From the NCBI GenBank assembly GCA_947074225.1, contig CAMTOX010000097.1:1-7046 (forward strand): 7,046 nt of DNA, written 5' to 3'. A program made the position numbers and the translations under genes. This DNA comes from an uncultured bacterium. GTDB lineage: Bacteria > Bacteroidota > Bacteroidia > Bacteroidales > Paludibacteraceae. Position 1 is the first letter of the stretch; the number at the start of each line of letters is the position of its first letter. Below the pieces are notes generated by a model that did not search any database, was not told the DNA's origin, and saw only the letters and a program-made list of their open reading frames with translations. Below are positions 6,161 to 7,046 of the stretch, piece after piece.

Positions 6161-6195
6161 GTGGGGCACTATACCCCACTTTGGTCCCTCTTTAA
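6145..6195. terminator. Perfect 22-bp hairpin in the divergent intergenic region
   Basis: The arms 6145-6166 and 6174-6195 are perfectly complementary over 22 bp around a 7-nt loop (CACTATA). The stem centre is GC-rich (GGGACC, GTGGGG) and its base is AAAG/CTTT, which gives a short T-run when transcribed from either side. This is the form of a strong bidirectional terminator. It is odd here because the flanking genes are divergent, so it would have to end a transcript arising inside this region, or insulate the two promoters. It could also be a small palindromic repeat element. Confidence 0.6.
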
Positions 6196-6300
6196 TGGTT
6201 CTTTAGGGGAGCTTTGTAGCATAAGAATCTATTGTGAGAATGAGCCTTGGGAAGCTCTTATCGTTGTCAATATTGGAAAGTAGATGAAAGTAAACCCCTT

Positions 6301-6334
6301 TTTGAAAATTCCATTGCTCGACATACTACTTTTG
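6301..6334 (+). promoter_or_regulatory. Bacteroidota-type promoter for the DUF6266 gene
   Basis: TACTTTTG at 6327-6334 matches TAnnTTTG, and TTTG at 6301-6304 lies 22 nt upstream, inside the range reported for Bacteroidota -33/-7 spacing. Transcription would start near 6341, leaving a leader of about 55 nt before ATG at 6396. Confidence 0.6.
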
Positions 6335-6349
6335 TGTTGATAAATTCAT

Positions 6350-6365
6350 CGGCAACTAGTTGTCG
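6350..6365. promoter_or_regulatory. Near-perfect 16-bp palindrome just after the predicted start site
   Basis: CGGCAACTAGTTGTCG is palindromic except for one pair, with a perfect 10-bp core CAACTAGTTG. It starts about 9 nt downstream of the predicted transcription start of the DUF6266 gene, where a bound dimeric repressor could block transcription. No known regulator is recognised. Confidence 0.35.
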
Positions 6366-6395
6366 GGTAGATATAAACCATTAAAATAGAGAATT

Positions 6396-6997
6396 ATGGC
6401 AACAAGAGATTTAAAATTTGGCAGCGGGTGGAAAGGAACCATAGGCGCTGTTGTAGAGAGTAGTTGGAATGGCATTCGTTACTTACGTTCCAAACCGGCA
6501 CACTATCGTGATTGTAAAAGTGTGGCACAGCTAACACAGCGCGAGAAGATGAGCCAATGTCATACCATGGTGAACAGTATGTTGACCTTGGTGCAGATTG
6601 GCTATCGCGAAAAGGCCGTTGGAATGAGTGCTTACAATGTCTGTATGAGTAGAAATATGCGCTCGGCCATGCAGGGAACATATCCACACGTTGCAATTGA
6701 GTATGATAAGGTACTTTTAGGAGAAGGTCCTTTGGCCATTGCTACAGATGCTACCGCTAAAGTAACGGACGGTAGGGTAACGGTACAATGGAATGTTACG
6801 CCACATCAAGGGAATGGTAAAGCCACCGATAAAGCGTTGGTAGCCATCTATAATGTGGAGCGCACTAACGCCATTTTATGGCTTCGTTATGCCAAAAGGG
6901 CCGATGGAATGGTAGAAATAACCTTACCGAAGGATTGGGTAGGAGCGCAATTGGAACTTTTTATGGGTTTCGAGAATAGCGAACAGAGTTTATGCTC
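6396..6997 (+). CDS. DUF6266 family protein, 3' end missing (adapter junction)
   Basis: This is a protein of unknown function from a family common in Bacteroidota. The first 200 residues are genomic. Blocks I associate with the family are SWNGIRYLRSKP (23-34), GMSAYNVCMSRNMRSAMQG (76-94) followed by YPHVAIEYDKVLLGEGPL (96-113), GKATDKALVAIYN (141-153), and RADGMVEITLPKDWVG (168-183) leading into a LELFMGF strand. The first half looks mostly helical and the second half like beta-sandwich strands. There is no signal peptide or catalytic motif. Family members are about 210 residues, so only a short tail is missing. The frame stays open to the contig end, but residues after Cys200 come from Illumina adapter (DRKSTRLNSSH is its well-known translation) and must not be annotated. 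The start ATG follows an A-rich leader. Confidence 0.8.
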
Positions 6998-7046
6998 AGA
7001 TCGGAAGAGCACACGTCTGAACTCCAGTCACATTCAGAAATCTCGT
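6998..7046 (+). other. Illumina TruSeq adapter and index (non-genomic)
   Basis: Bases 6998-7031 match the 34-nt TruSeq read-1 adapter, which begins AGATCGGAAGAGCACACGTC and ends CTCCAGTCAC. It is followed by ATTCAGAA (7032-7039), in the i7 index position, and then ATCTCGT (7040-7046), the start of the constant flow-cell sequence. This is library construct carried into the assembly. Base 6998 (A) could be either genomic or adapter. Confidence 0.98.

Noticed and set aside
6394..6696. Minus-strand frame opposite the DUF6266 gene
   Set aside because: The opposite strand encodes a recognisable DUF6266 protein behind a consensus promoter; this frame has no such support.
1..7046. CRISPR array, transposase, defence or toxin-antitoxin system
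   Set aside because: No regularly spaced repeats, no transposase or nuclease motifs and no paired small genes are present; most of the window is housekeeping and metabolic genes.

Overview
The window looks like one complete short draft contig from a member of Bacteroidota, most likely Bacteroidales. The evidence is the TAnnTTTG-type -7 promoter boxes, the low-to-moderate GC content, the near absence of Shine-Dalgarno sequences, and protein families and motif variants typical of gut or rumen Bacteroidales: a cytoplasmic GH13 amylase starting MEKIIIYQ, a GGGALG patatin, an orphan CofE-like protein and a DUF6266 protein. The last 49 bases are not genomic. They are Illumina TruSeq adapter followed by what looks like an 8-base index, so the right end of the contig is artificial.

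Layout from left to right. A SpoU/TrmH-type RNA 2'-O-methyltransferase lies on the plus strand (107-565), with an in-frame TAG and a damaged-looking N-terminal extension just upstream. It converges on a minus-strand pair: a GH13 alpha-amylase-family enzyme (3206-1530), then a secreted patatin-like protein (1512-649). A 19-bp perfect hairpin (570-621) separates the convergent genes. The pair is preceded by a good Bacteroidota promoter (3230-3259).

Next comes about 470 bp without a gene (3213-3684), which holds several inverted repeats and the rimM terminator. A second minus-strand operon follows: cofE-like (5950-5258), lgt (5184-4267) and rimM (4197-3685). It has a promoter box at 5974-5981 and an intrinsic terminator at 3629-3659. 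It combines lipoprotein maturation (Lgt) and 30S ribosome maturation (RimM) with a ligase-like protein of unknown role.

The divergent region 5951-6395 contains a possible 53-aa hydrophobic peptide, a 22-bp perfect hairpin with an extra direct copy of part of its arm, and a promoter with a palindrome just downstream. It leads into a DUF6266 gene on the plus strand (from 6396), which is cut off by the adapter.

Most of the window is ordinary chromosomal housekeeping. I see no CRISPR array, transposase, defence system, tRNA or rRNA. The points worth a second look are the adapter join, the interrupted methyltransferase start, the orphan CofE homologue and the unexplained hairpins in the two intergenic regions.
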